The notes beneath the pieces are model-generated. The model was not told the origin of the DNA, searched no databases, and saw only the letters and a program-made list of their open reading frames with translations. From an uncultured Bacteroidales bacterium (lineage in GTDB: Bacteria; Bacteroidota; Bacteroidia; Bacteroidales; UBA932), in NCBI GenBank assembly GCA_947167015.1, contig CAMVGM010000012.1:1-51954 (forward strand): a stretch of DNA of 51,954 nucleotides. Reading direction: 5' to 3'. Made by a program: the position numbers and the translations under genes. Each line of letters opens with the position of its first letter. The stretch's first letter is position 1. Shown piece after piece: positions 41,890 through 49,574 of this stretch.

Positions 41890-42306
41890 ATGAACAGGAC
41901 GATAGGAATAGACTACGGACGCGCCCGGGTGGGTGTCGCAGTCAGCGACCCGCTGGGCATATTCGCATCTCCGCTCGAAACCGTTCCTGCTGCAAAGATA
42001 ATAGATTATCTCCAAAAATACGCCCTTTCCGAGACGGTGGAGCGATTTGTGGTGGGCTGGCCGATGAACCTGAACGGGGCGCCGGCGGAGGCCGCCGCGG
42101 ACGTCGAGGCTTTCCTGAAGCGCCTTCGCAAAGCCTTCCCGCAGGTGCCGGTGGAACTGGAGGACGAGCGCTTCACCTCGGTGCTGGCGCACCGGGCGAT
42201 GATCGACGGCGGGATGAAGAAGAGCGAGCGGCGGGACAAGAATTCCGTGGACCGCATCAGCGCGGCCATCATCCTGCAAAGCTGGCTGGACAAGAAGAAA
42301 CCATGA
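41890..42306 (+). CDS. ruvX: Putative pre-16S rRNA nuclease / Holliday junction resolvase YqgF
   Basis: A 138-residue RNase H-fold nuclease of the YqgF/RuvX family, known for the last steps of 16S rRNA 5'-end processing and proposed for recombination. Motif 1 GIDYGRARVGVAVSD (about 6-20) carries the first Asp, the mid motif is DERFTSVLA, and DRISAAIILQSWL carries the last Asp. Length is normal. Its stop overlaps the def start (ATGA). The -7 box ends seven bases before the ATG. Confidence 0.93.
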   Translation: MNRTIGIDYGRARVGVAVSDPLGIFASPLETVPAAKIIDYLQKYALSETVERFVVGWPMNLNGAPAEAAADVEAFLKRLRKAFPQVPVELEDERFTSVLAHRAMIDGGMKKSERRDKNSVDRISAAIILQSWLDKKKP

Positions 42307-42857
42307 TACAACCGATTTACCTGTACGGATCGGAGGTGCTGCGCAAGGTCGCGGCGCCCGCCGACCTGAGCGACCGGGAGGGCCTCCGGACCCTGGTCCA
42401 GGACCTCTGGGACACCCTGGACCATTCCGAGGGCTGCGGCCTGGCGGCTCCCCAGATCGGGGTGAGCAAGCGCGTGGCCGTGGTCAACGGCGACGTGATG
42501 GCGGACATCTATCCCTACTTGAAGGGCTTCCGCCGCACCTTCATCAACCCGGTGGTGGTCTCGGAGAGCGAGACGATGTGCGAGTACAACGAGGGCTGCC
42601 TGAGCATCCCGGGCATCTACTGCGACGTCCGCCGCCCGGAGGCGCTGACGGTCGAGTACTACGACGAGAACCTGGAGAAGAAGACGGAGACTTTCGACAA
42701 GTTCGCCGCCCGGATGATCCAGCACGAGTTCTCCCACCTGGACGGCCAGTTGTTCACGGACCTCGTGGCTCCCATCCGCCGCAAGATGCTGTCCAAGAAA
42801 CTTTTGGGCATCTCCCACGGCAAGGTGGGCACCGCCTACAAGGCCAAGATCAAATAG
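42303..42857 (+). CDS. def: Peptide deformylase
   Basis: A 184-residue metalloenzyme that removes the formyl group from new proteins. All three motifs are visible: GCGLAAPQIG (about 45-54), EGCLSIPG (about 95-102, Cys ligand) and QHEFSH with both His ligands and the catalytic Glu. The residue after HEF is Ser where many enzymes have Asp. ATG 42303 overlaps the ruvX stop, so translation is coupled. The frame is open far upstream on the same strand, but those codons lie in other genes. Confidence 0.95.
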   Translation: MIQPIYLYGSEVLRKVAAPADLSDREGLRTLVQDLWDTLDHSEGCGLAAPQIGVSKRVAVVNGDVMADIYPYLKGFRRTFINPVVVSESETMCEYNEGCLSIPGIYCDVRRPEALTVEYYDENLEKKTETFDKFAARMIQHEFSHLDGQLFTDLVAPIRRKMLSKKLLGISHGKVGTAYKAKIK

Positions 42858-42864
42858 CGTGTCC

Positions 42865-43653
42865 ATGTTCGAGAAGGTCGTCAACGTGCGGGATCTCGGC
42901 GGGCTGCCCGTCGGCGGACGCCGGGTCCGGCCCGGCCGTCTGCTGCGCACCGCGCACCTGCACGACGCGACCGACGCCGACGTGCGGCTCCTCGTGGAGC
43001 ATTACCGGCTCCGCGTGATCTTCGACTTCCGCACTTACTCCGAGGCGCAGGCCCAGCCGGACCGCGCGGTGCCGGGGGCCGAGCACATCACGCTGCCCAC
43101 GCTGGACGTCGAGGCGGAACGGGCCTCGGGCGAGGCCGTCCCGGCCGAGACCTGGCTGGACCTGCCTTCGCACATCGTCCGGCTCGCCTTCACCCCGCTC
43201 TTCCAGCAGAAGGCGCGCGAGCTGTATCCCTCCCTGGTCTCGAGTGAGTTCTCGCAGCTGCAGTACGCGGCCTTCCTGAACAAGATCCTGGAAACCCCCG
43301 ACGGGGCCGTCCTGTGGCACTGCTCGCAGGGCAAGGACAGGACCGGGATCGGGGCGGCCTTCCTGCTCGGGGCGCTCGGCGCCGACCGGGAGACGATCGT
43401 TGCGGACTTCGACCGTTCCAACGACAGTTACCGCCCGCTGGTGGACCATTTCTGCAAGATGATCGACGCGCAGGGCGGCGGCGAGGAGGAGAAAGACGTG
43501 GTGCGCGCCTTCATGGGCGTGAGCACGCGCAACTTCTGCAACACCCTGGACCTGATCGACGCGCAGTGGGGGTCGATGGAGAACTACATCGCCACCTGCC
43601 TGGGCCTCACGGAGGACGACTGCCGGGTCTTGCGCGAGCGCTACCTGGAATAA
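42865..43653 (+). CDS. Tyrosine-type protein phosphatase (IphP/Y_phosphatase3 family)
   Basis: A 262-residue dual-specificity/tyrosine phosphatase. The N-terminal VRDLGGLPVGGRRVRPGRLLRTAHL is the family start. The catalytic loop is HCSQGKDRTG (Cys nucleophile and Arg six residues later, about 150-160). The Asp-rich and Arg-containing IFDFRTYSE segment lies before it. No signal peptide, so it is cytoplasmic. Substrate unknown: phosphotyrosine proteins or phosphoinositide-like molecules. A GTG two codons earlier is an alternative start. It follows def by seven bases. Confidence 0.88.
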   Translation: MFEKVVNVRDLGGLPVGGRRVRPGRLLRTAHLHDATDADVRLLVEHYRLRVIFDFRTYSEAQAQPDRAVPGAEHITLPTLDVEAERASGEAVPAETWLDLPSHIVRLAFTPLFQQKARELYPSLVSSEFSQLQYAAFLNKILETPDGAVLWHCSQGKDRTGIGAAFLLGALGADRETIVADFDRSNDSYRPLVDHFCKMIDAQGGGEEEKDVVRAFMGVSTRNFCNTLDLIDAQWGSMENYIATCLGLTEDDCRVLRERYLE

Positions 43654-43679
43654 GGGGGGCGGGGCTTCGTTTTTTTTCG

Positions 43680-43687
43680 TATCTTTG
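43680..43687 (+). promoter_or_regulatory. -7 box upstream of phosphohexomutase gene
   Basis: TATCTTTG, following a T-rich stretch, 55 bases before the ATG at 43743. Confidence 0.6.
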
Positions 43688-43742
43688 TCCGGATGCGGCC
43701 CGGGCCGCCCATTAAACTGATAACCTTTTATGCAACGCTTAT

Positions 43743-45107
43743 ATGGGAGCTTTTCACGCATATGACATCCGCGGAATCTACGGAGTGGATTTCGACCGGA
43801 CCACGGCCTACAAGGTCGGATATTTCCTTCCCGAACTGCTCGGCGCCAAGGAGGTGCTGGTCGGGCGCGACTGCCGCGTGTCGTCGCAGGAGATCCACGA
43901 CGCCCTGATCGAGGGCATCTGCGATGCCGGCGCCGACGTCGCCGACATCGGCCTCAGCAGCACGCCGATGGTGTATTTCGGCACTGCGAACTACGGCTTC
44001 AAGGCCTCCGTCCAGATCACTGCGAGCCATAATCCGGCCGAGTACAACGGCATGAAGGTCAGCCGCGAGAATGCCCTTCCCGTGGGCCTGGACACCGGCC
44101 TGGGCCAGATCAAGGCCTGGATCGAGGAAGGCCGTCCGACGCCGCCCGCCGCCGTGCGCGGCCAGGTGCGCATGAAGGACATCCACGACGATTACATTGC
44201 CTACATGATGAAGTACAAGGGGGACTACAGCGGCCTCAAGATTGCCTTCGACCTGTCCAACGGCATGTCCTGCCTGTTCGCGCACGAGGTCTTCGGCGAG
44301 GAGCCGGAGTACCTCTTCGACACGATCGACGGCCGTTTCCCGAACCATGAGCCCAATCCGCTCGTGGCGAAGAACGTGGAGCCGCTCAAGGAACTGGTGC
44401 GCAAGACCGGGGCCGATGTGGGCGTAATCTATGACGGCGACGCCGACCGCGTGATGTTCGTGGACGAGAAGGGGCAGTTCGTGGCGCCGGACCTCGTCAT
44501 CGCGATGATGGCGCTGTACTTCTGCGACGAGCGGGGCGAGAAGAACCCCCGCGTGCTGCAGGAGATCCGCAGTTCCAAGGCGGTGGGCGAGTACCTCGCC
44601 AAGTATGGCGCCGAGCTGCACACCTGGCGGGTGGGACGCGCTTTCGCCGCGCCGAAACTCCGTGAGATCGACGGCCTGTGGGGCGGCGAGCTGGCGGGGC
44701 ACTACTATTTCAAGGATTTCTTCTATTCGGACAGCGGCCTGCTTTCCTCGCTGATCGTACTGCGCATCGTGGCCGCACTCAAGAAGCAGGGCAAGACCTT
44801 CAGCGGGCAGATCGCCGAGATCGCCGGCTACTGCAATTCCGGTGAGATCAATTTCCGCCTGGAGGACAAGCCGGGCGCGATGAAAGCCGTCTGCGAACTC
44901 TTCTCCGCTCAGGAGCAGCCGCTCAAGGTGATGGACTTCGACGGCTACCGCCTGGAGTTCGCCGACTGGTGGTTCAACATCCGCCCTTCCAACACCGAAC
45001 CCTATCTGCGTTTCATCTGCGAAGCCCGCACCGAGGACCTCCTGCAGGAAAAGATCGACGAAGCCTGCCGCCTGCTGACGGAGCGTTTCGGCGCCGTGCG
45101 TTCCTGA
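43743..45107 (+). CDS. Phosphomannomutase / phosphoglucomutase
   Basis: A 454-residue phosphohexomutase that moves phosphate between C6 and C1 of mannose or glucose, supplying sugar nucleotides for the envelope. The active-site loop TASHNPAEYNGMK has phosphoserine S95. The Mg loop is DGDADR, the sugar-binding loop GGELAGHYYF and the phosphate-binding loop RPSNTEPYLR. Substrate preference cannot be told from these motifs; manB or pgm are both possible. Its stop overlaps the ATG of the M23-LysM gene. Confidence 0.93.
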   Translation: MGAFHAYDIRGIYGVDFDRTTAYKVGYFLPELLGAKEVLVGRDCRVSSQEIHDALIEGICDAGADVADIGLSSTPMVYFGTANYGFKASVQITASHNPAEYNGMKVSRENALPVGLDTGLGQIKAWIEEGRPTPPAAVRGQVRMKDIHDDYIAYMMKYKGDYSGLKIAFDLSNGMSCLFAHEVFGEEPEYLFDTIDGRFPNHEPNPLVAKNVEPLKELVRKTGADVGVIYDGDADRVMFVDEKGQFVAPDLVIAMMALYFCDERGEKNPRVLQEIRSSKAVGEYLAKYGAELHTWRVGRAFAAPKLREIDGLWGGELAGHYYFKDFFYSDSGLLSSLIVLRIVAALKKQGKTFSGQIAEIAGYCNSGEINFRLEDKPGAMKAVCELFSAQEQPLKVMDFDGYRLEFADWWFNIRPSNTEPYLRFICEARTEDLLQEKIDEACRLLTERFGAVRS

Positions 45108-46147
45108 TGAGAGCCCCGCTGACACTGCTGCTGCTGGCCCTGTCCGTGTCCGGATGGGGCCAGGTGGCCGATACCCTTTCGCGGGCGGACAGCCTGAAGG
45201 GCGGCGTCCCGGACGTCATCCCGGACGCCTTCCAGACCGACGCGGCCGCTTTCCGGGAGGGGAAGGGCGTGGCGATGGACACCCTCGACATCGCGGACGG
45301 CCGCCTGCTGCTCGTCCTGAAGGACGACCATACCTGGTATTATATCAAGAATTTCAAGCTGCTCGAGGAAGAGGACGTCTTCCGGGATCACTGGACCGTC
45401 AAGACGACCGACCCTTATCGTATCCCGCTGGACAGCCTGCCGCTGCACAACACGATCCTGCTGGTGGATTCGACGAGCACCTTCGTCTGTCCCAACCAGA
45501 CGAAGGTCTTCTCGAAGTTCGGTTACCGGCACGGCCGGCGCCACCAGGGCGTGGACCTGCCGCTGAAGACGGGCAAGCCGGTGGTGGCCGCCTTCGACGG
45601 CCGCGTGCGCGTGTCGGAGTACCACTCCGGCTACGGGAACCTCATCGTCCTGCGCCACGAGAACGGTCTGGAGACCTTCTACGGCCACCTCTCGAAGCGG
45701 GACGTGGAAGTGGGGGACTGGGTGCGCGCCGGCGACCAGATCGGCCTGGGCGGCTCCACGGGCCGCTCGACGGGCCCGCACCTGCATTTCGAGACGCGCT
45801 ACAAGGGCTTCGCCTTCGATCCCGAGTGGATCGCGGATTACGAGAAGGGCGAGCTCCGGTCCAACGTCTTCGTGCTGCGCCGCAGCTATCTGGACGCCTC
45901 GTCGCACTACGTGCCCCAGTCGCTGGACGAAGAGGAGGACGTGTATGCGGCCGACGAGAAGATCGTGGCGGAAGAGAAACGCATCGCCGCCGAAAAGGCA
46001 GCGATGCGCTATCACACGGTCAAGTCGGGCGATACCCTGGGATCCATCGCGAAACGCTACGGCAAGTCGCTCTCGACCATCCAGAAACTCAATCCGGGCG
46101 TCAATTCCAACAAGCTCCGCATCGGACAGAAGATCCGCGTCAACTGA
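45107..46147 (+). CDS. Secreted M23 peptidase with C-terminal LysM domain
   Basis: A 346-residue exported cell-wall endopeptidase. Signal peptide at 1-19 (cleavage near GWGQ). The M23 domain spans about 120-250 with zinc-binding HQGVD and HLHFE, so it should be active, unlike the M23 paralogue at 41016-41864. A Glu/Ala/Lys-rich linker follows, then one LysM (about 302-346, YHTVKSGDTLGSIAKRYG) that binds peptidoglycan. ATG 45107 overlaps the mutase stop. A terminator stem covers its stop codon. Confidence 0.93.
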   Translation: MRAPLTLLLLALSVSGWGQVADTLSRADSLKGGVPDVIPDAFQTDAAAFREGKGVAMDTLDIADGRLLLVLKDDHTWYYIKNFKLLEEEDVFRDHWTVKTTDPYRIPLDSLPLHNTILLVDSTSTFVCPNQTKVFSKFGYRHGRRHQGVDLPLKTGKPVVAAFDGRVRVSEYHSGYGNLIVLRHENGLETFYGHLSKRDVEVGDWVRAGDQIGLGGSTGRSTGPHLHFETRYKGFAFDPEWIADYEKGELRSNVFVLRRSYLDASSHYVPQSLDEEEDVYAADEKIVAEEKRIAAEKAAMRYHTVKSGDTLGSIAKRYGKSLSTIQKLNPGVNSNKLRIGQKIRVN

Positions 46148-46156
46148 CGCGGATCT
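46131..46156. terminator. Terminator overlapping the M23-LysM stop codon
   Basis: AGATCCGCGTCA (46131-46142) pairs perfectly with TGACGCGGATCT (46145-46156), followed by TTCTTTTCTT. The stop codon TGA (46145-46147) is part of the right arm. It may also end the convergent GH43 transcript. Confidence 0.8.
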
Positions 46157-46164
46157 TTCTTTTC

Positions 46165-47181
46165 TTATTTCCCGTACTCCTTGATGATGCGGAGCGTTTC
46201 CCCCGTGTCTTCGAGTTCGAAGATCTTGGGGTGCGTCTCGCCCCAGTAGGGGGCGTGGAGCACCAGCATCGGCTTGCCTTCGAAGGTCTTGAAGATCATG
46301 CCGTGGCCGCCGTTCACGAAGAGGGCCTCGTCCTGCTGGCGCCAGGGGCCGGCGATCTTGCCGGAGTCGGAGATGGCGATGCCGCAGCTGTTGTTGGTGG
46401 TCCAGATCATGTACAGCTTGCCGGTCTTTCCCATATAGAGATAGGGGCCGTCGGTGACGTAGCCGCTGCCGTCGGGCGGGATGGGTGCGCCCCAGGTGCT
46501 GTTGACGTAGCTGGCGCGGAAGAGGTTCTTCGGCTCTCCGGCGAGGTCGGACAGGTCATCCTTCAGGGGGACGAAACCCACGGCGCCGTCGGTCACCTGC
46601 ACCCATTCGTGGCAGTAAACCATATAGGGGACGCCGTCCTCCACCCAGAGCGTGCCGTCGATGGTCATCATGTCCGTGGGCATCGTGGAGTGGGGGGCGA
46701 AGGTGTGGAAGGGCCCGTCGGGGGAGTCCGCCCAGAGCACCTGCGAGCCGCGCATCACGCGGCCGGTGTGGTACCAGTTGCGCCACTGCTCCCCGAACTT
46801 CTCGGAAGTGTCGAAGGTCTGGAACAGGTAGTATTTCCCTTTGTAGTAGTGCAGCTCGGGCGCCCAGATGCTGTTGATGCGGATGTCGCCCCAGACGTCG
46901 GCGGGGGCCGTGTAGATGATGTCCGGACCTTCCCAGTGGATGAGGTCCTTGCTCTTGTAGCTCATCACGCTGCGGCCGGCGGGGCCGACCATGATGTAGG
47001 TGTGCGAGACGGGGTCCGCGAGCACGCAGTTGTCCCTCCAGCGGAGTTCGTCGAGGGTATAGACGCCGCGGGGGCGCTGCATCTGCCGGCGGGGCGGCTG
47101 ATTGCCGTTCTGCGGCTGGGCGGAAAGGACTGCCGGCGCGAGCGTCAGGAGCGCCAGCAGCAGGATGCCGATTCTTTTCAT
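46165..47181 (-). CDS. Secreted GH43-family glycoside hydrolase
   Basis: A 338-residue exported enzyme with signal peptide (1-21), followed by a Gln/Pro/Arg-rich linker and a five-bladed propeller. GH43 features: VLADP near residue 56, WAPELHYYKGKYYLF in the second blade, and repeated blade strands. The family acts on arabinose or xylose polymers, so side-chain removal or hydrolysis of plant xylan or arabinan is likely; the exact substrate is not clear. It does not lie next to a SusC/SusD pair here. It reads toward the M23-LysM gene and shares its terminator. Confidence 0.85.
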   Translation of the reverse strand: MKRIGILLLALLTLAPAVLSAQPQNGNQPPRRQMQRPRGVYTLDELRWRDNCVLADPVSHTYIMVGPAGRSVMSYKSKDLIHWEGPDIIYTAPADVWGDIRINSIWAPELHYYKGKYYLFQTFDTSEKFGEQWRNWYHTGRVMRGSQVLWADSPDGPFHTFAPHSTMPTDMMTIDGTLWVEDGVPYMVYCHEWVQVTDGAVGFVPLKDDLSDLAGEPKNLFRASYVNSTWGAPIPPDGSGYVTDGPYLYMGKTGKLYMIWTTNNSCGIAISDSGKIAGPWRQQDEALFVNGGHGMIFKTFEGKPMLVLHAPYWGETHPKIFELEDTGETLRIIKEYGK

Positions 47182-47216
47182 AACGGTTGTAGTATTGGTT
47201 ATCAGTTGATTCTGTT

Positions 47217-47999
47217 TTATTTCTCCCCTTGCTTGGCGACGTACGCGTCGGCCTTCTGCTTCATCTTTTCGGCCCGTTTGGCGCTGTCGGGATGGGAGGA
47301 AAACATCTTGGCCATCGCAGAGCCCTGGCCGCCGCTGGAGAGGGTGTTGAGCTTGGAGAGCGAGCGGTACATGCTATACGGGTCGTGCCCGTGGTCGATC
47401 GCAAACTGGAAGCCGAAATCGTCGGCCCGGGACTCCTGCTTCTGGGAGAACTGCGCGTTGACGTAGGCCTCGGAGATGTCGCCGAGCACCGTTCCGGCCA
47501 GTTGGCCGTAGCCGCCCGCGGCATAGATCGCCTCGCGCGCGGCGGAGCCGAGATAGGCCCGCTGCATCGCCTTCTTGGAATCCTTGTTATAGACGTGGCC
47601 GAGTTCGTGGCCGATCACGGCGATCAGTTCGTCGTCGTCCATCAGGTCCATCAGCGCCGAGTTGACGCGTACGGAACCGTCCCCGTAGGCGCAGGCGTTC
47701 ACCTCGTTGGAGCGGTAAACCTTGAAGTTGAGGGGCTTACCGTCAATCTCGGAGATGCCGTACATGAGTTTCGCGAGCCGCTGCTGGTATTTGGCGTCCG
47801 CCATCGGCGTCTGGGCGTCGGCGTAGGCGACGGACTGCCGGCAGAGGTCGCTGATCTGTTCGTCGGTCATCGCGGCGGCCACGGCTGCCTTGGCGCCGGC
47901 GTTGGCCAGGTGGGCGGTGTCCCAGTTGATGCCGGAAAGGACGCCGCAGCTGCTGGACAGCACGACGGCGAGCAGGAGGGGAAGAATTCTTTTCATCAT
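47217..47999 (-). CDS. M48-family metalloprotease, lipoprotein
   Basis: A 260-residue periplasmic zinc protease. Signal peptide with lipobox-like SSSC (Cys near residue 18), so it is lipid-anchored. The active site is HELGH (about 131-135) with the third ligand Glu in the SRADDFGFQFA segment. Such proteins (BepA/YcaL-like) maintain or degrade outer-membrane assembly intermediates. Start M1 is followed by a second ATG. The promoter box (TATATTTG on the minus strand, 48005-48012) ends five bases before the start codon. Confidence 0.9.
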   Translation of the reverse strand: MMKRILPLLLAVVLSSSCGVLSGINWDTAHLANAGAKAAVAAAMTDEQISDLCRQSVAYADAQTPMADAKYQQRLAKLMYGISEIDGKPLNFKVYRSNEVNACAYGDGSVRVNSALMDLMDDDELIAVIGHELGHVYNKDSKKAMQRAYLGSAAREAIYAAGGYGQLAGTVLGDISEAYVNAQFSQKQESRADDFGFQFAIDHGHDPYSMYRSLSKLNTLSSGGQGSAMAKMFSSHPDSAKRAEKMKQKADAYVAKQGEK

Positions 48000-48004
48000 A
48001 GGAA

Positions 48005-48012
48005 CAAATATA
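48005..48012 (-). promoter_or_regulatory. -7 box of M48 protease promoter
   Basis: TATATTTG on the minus strand, five bases before the predicted ATG at 47999. Transcription should start very near the start codon, or the second ATG is used. Confidence 0.6.
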
Positions 48013-48034
48013 AGAATTCCTCCGATTATTTAGT

Positions 48035-48042
48035 TATATTTG
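48035..48042 (+). promoter_or_regulatory. -7 box of AraC-type regulator promoter
   Basis: TATATTTG 16 bases before the ATG at 48059. Divergent from the M48 promoter, 22 bases apart. Confidence 0.65.
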
Positions 48043-48058
48043 TAAAAATCTATTCTGC

Positions 48059-48973
48059 ATGGGAGACGTGTACGCCGAACTGGATGTCCGGGGCTTGAGC
48101 CAGCTTTTCCCGGAACATACGATTAACGCCCAGCTGGAGAACGACTTGTTCCTGGCCAGGATGCGTTTTGTTTCGGAAAAAGAAGTGATGGACCGGCCCC
48201 AGCGCTTTGACGCGTATCTGATCTTCCTCTGCTACGGAGGGAGCATGGACGTAGAGATCAACGGCAGGATCCATCATATGGAGGCGTATTCCATGCTGGT
48301 CTATACCCCCCACAACGTCCTGCGCGTGCACCGGATCATCCCGCAGCCCGGCAAGATCGTGCACTATGCCGTCGCTGCCATCTCATCGGAACTGATGGCG
48401 AACTCGCGGATCAACTTCAACCGCATTTACCAGCAGAGCCTCCGCTTCATGGACAACCCCACTATCCGGCTCTCCCGGGACGAGATGAACGTGTGCCGGG
48501 AGTATTTCGGGCTGATCATGGACCTGGCCTCCCGTTCGCTGCCCGGCATCCGGGAAGCGGTGATCATGGCCATCTCGTCGGTATTCTATTGGGCGGGAGC
48601 GCTTTGGCAGGACCGGGTGAGCGAGGCGCAGCGAAACGTCCGCGGCGACAATTCCCGCGCCCGTGCCGTTTTCGAGGATTTTCTCCACCTTGTGCAGGAT
48701 CACCATATGACCGAGCGTTCGCTCGGCTTCTATGCCGACAGGCTTTACATGTCGCCGAAGTACCTTTCGAAACTGGTCAAGAACGTCAGCGGCCGCTCGG
48801 CGCACGACTGGATCGACCTGCTCGTCATCCGGCAGGCGCAGAACCTGCTGAAGTATTCCGACCTGCCGATCAAGCAGATCGTCACCCAGCTGAATTTCCC
48901 CAACCAGACCACCTTCTACCGCTTCTTCAAGATCCAGACCGGGCAGACGCCCACCGAATACCGGAAGAGTTAA
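48059..48973 (+). CDS. AraC-family transcriptional regulator
   Basis: A 304-residue activator-type regulator. The N-terminal part (about 1-180) is a cupin-like sensor (YLIFLCYGGSMDVEINGR, then a VLRVHRI segment). The C-terminal 100 residues are the double helix-turn-helix of AraC (LGFYADRLYMSPKYLSKLVK, then IKQIVTQLNFPNQTTFYRFFK). The ligand is not shown by the sequence. Neighbouring GH43 and GH3 genes make sugar control a possible role. A bidirectional terminator follows. Confidence 0.92.
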   Translation: MGDVYAELDVRGLSQLFPEHTINAQLENDLFLARMRFVSEKEVMDRPQRFDAYLIFLCYGGSMDVEINGRIHHMEAYSMLVYTPHNVLRVHRIIPQPGKIVHYAVAAISSELMANSRINFNRIYQQSLRFMDNPTIRLSRDEMNVCREYFGLIMDLASRSLPGIREAVIMAISSVFYWAGALWQDRVSEAQRNVRGDNSRARAVFEDFLHLVQDHHMTERSLGFYADRLYMSPKYLSKLVKNVSGRSAHDWIDLLVIRQAQNLLKYSDLPIKQIVTQLNFPNQTTFYRFFKIQTGQTPTEYRKS

Positions 48974-48994
48974 CATCCTTCCACGGACAAAAAA

Positions 48995-49024
48995 GAGAGG
49001 CGGTGCACAGGTGCATCGCCTCTC
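48995..49024. terminator. Bidirectional terminator between regulator and small secreted protein gene
   Basis: GAGAGGCGGTGCAC (48995-49008) pairs with GTGCATCGCCTCTC (49011-49024) with one mispair at most, with A-rich sequence on the left and T-rich on the right. It serves the convergent genes on both sides. Confidence 0.85.
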
Positions 49025-49042
49025 TCTCTTCATCGGAAGCCG

Positions 49043-49453
49043 CTAGCGGGGGCCGGGGCCGCCAGGGCCGCCGAATCCGCCGCCGTTCATCATCTGCTGC
49101 ATCATCTCCTGCTCGTGTTTGGTCCAGGCGGTGTACTGGTCCTTGGTCAGGATGGCCTGCAGTTTCTTGTCCTGCTCCTCGCGCTGCTTCTGCATCTCAC
49201 CCATGTCGGGCATGCTGCCGCTGGAGAACATCTTCTGCATTTCTTCCATCTGTGCCTTGAACAGGTCGACCACTTTCTTGTACTGGTCGTCCGTGAGCTT
49301 GACGGTCTGCTTCATGTCATCCGCGCGGAACTTGGCGATCTGCTCGGGATCCATCTGGCCGCCGAACCCGCCGCCCGGCTGGGCGTTGGACACGAATGCT
49401 CCCATCAGGACCATCGCGCCCGCAACTAAGAATCTAAGAAGTGAACTACGCAT
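49043..49453 (-). CDS. Secreted Met/Gln-rich protein (Spy/CpxP-like)
   Basis: A 136-residue exported protein if read from ATG 49453, chosen because it begins a proper signal peptide (SSLLRFLVAGAMVLMGAF, cleavage after SNA); an ATG 11 codons earlier is possible. The mature part is helical, with Met, Gln and Lys-rich segments (MDPEQIAKFRADDMKQTVKL, LTDDQYKKVVDLFKAQMEEM), like LTXXQ/Spy periplasmic proteins. The C-terminus is Met-Gln then Gly/Pro-rich. Periplasmic chaperone or metal-related stress roles are plausible, not shown. Confidence 0.7.
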   Translation of the reverse strand: MRSSLLRFLVAGAMVLMGAFVSNAQPGGGFGGQMDPEQIAKFRADDMKQTVKLTDDQYKKVVDLFKAQMEEMQKMFSSGSMPDMGEMQKQREEQDKKLQAILTKDQYTAWTKHEQEMMQQMMNGGGFGGPGGPGPR

Positions 49454-49535
49454 AATGAAATAGTTTGTTGAAAGGTTTTGTTGCATTTATTTTCTTCAAT
49501 TCGTATGCCAGCCGCATCGGTTTGAATATAATTCT

Positions 49536-49543
49536 TATCTTTG
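49536..49543 (+). promoter_or_regulatory. -7 box of GH3 gene promoter
   Basis: TATCTTTG, 31 bases before the ATG at 49575. Confidence 0.6.
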
Positions 49544-49574
49544 TAAAAGACTGCTGAACAAACATTGAAACAAT

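Noticed and set aside
39780..42857. Long plus-strand open frame (1,025 codons) across dxr, M23 and ruvX
   Set aside because: Only its last part (42303-42857, def) is real coding; the rest runs opposite or across known genes.
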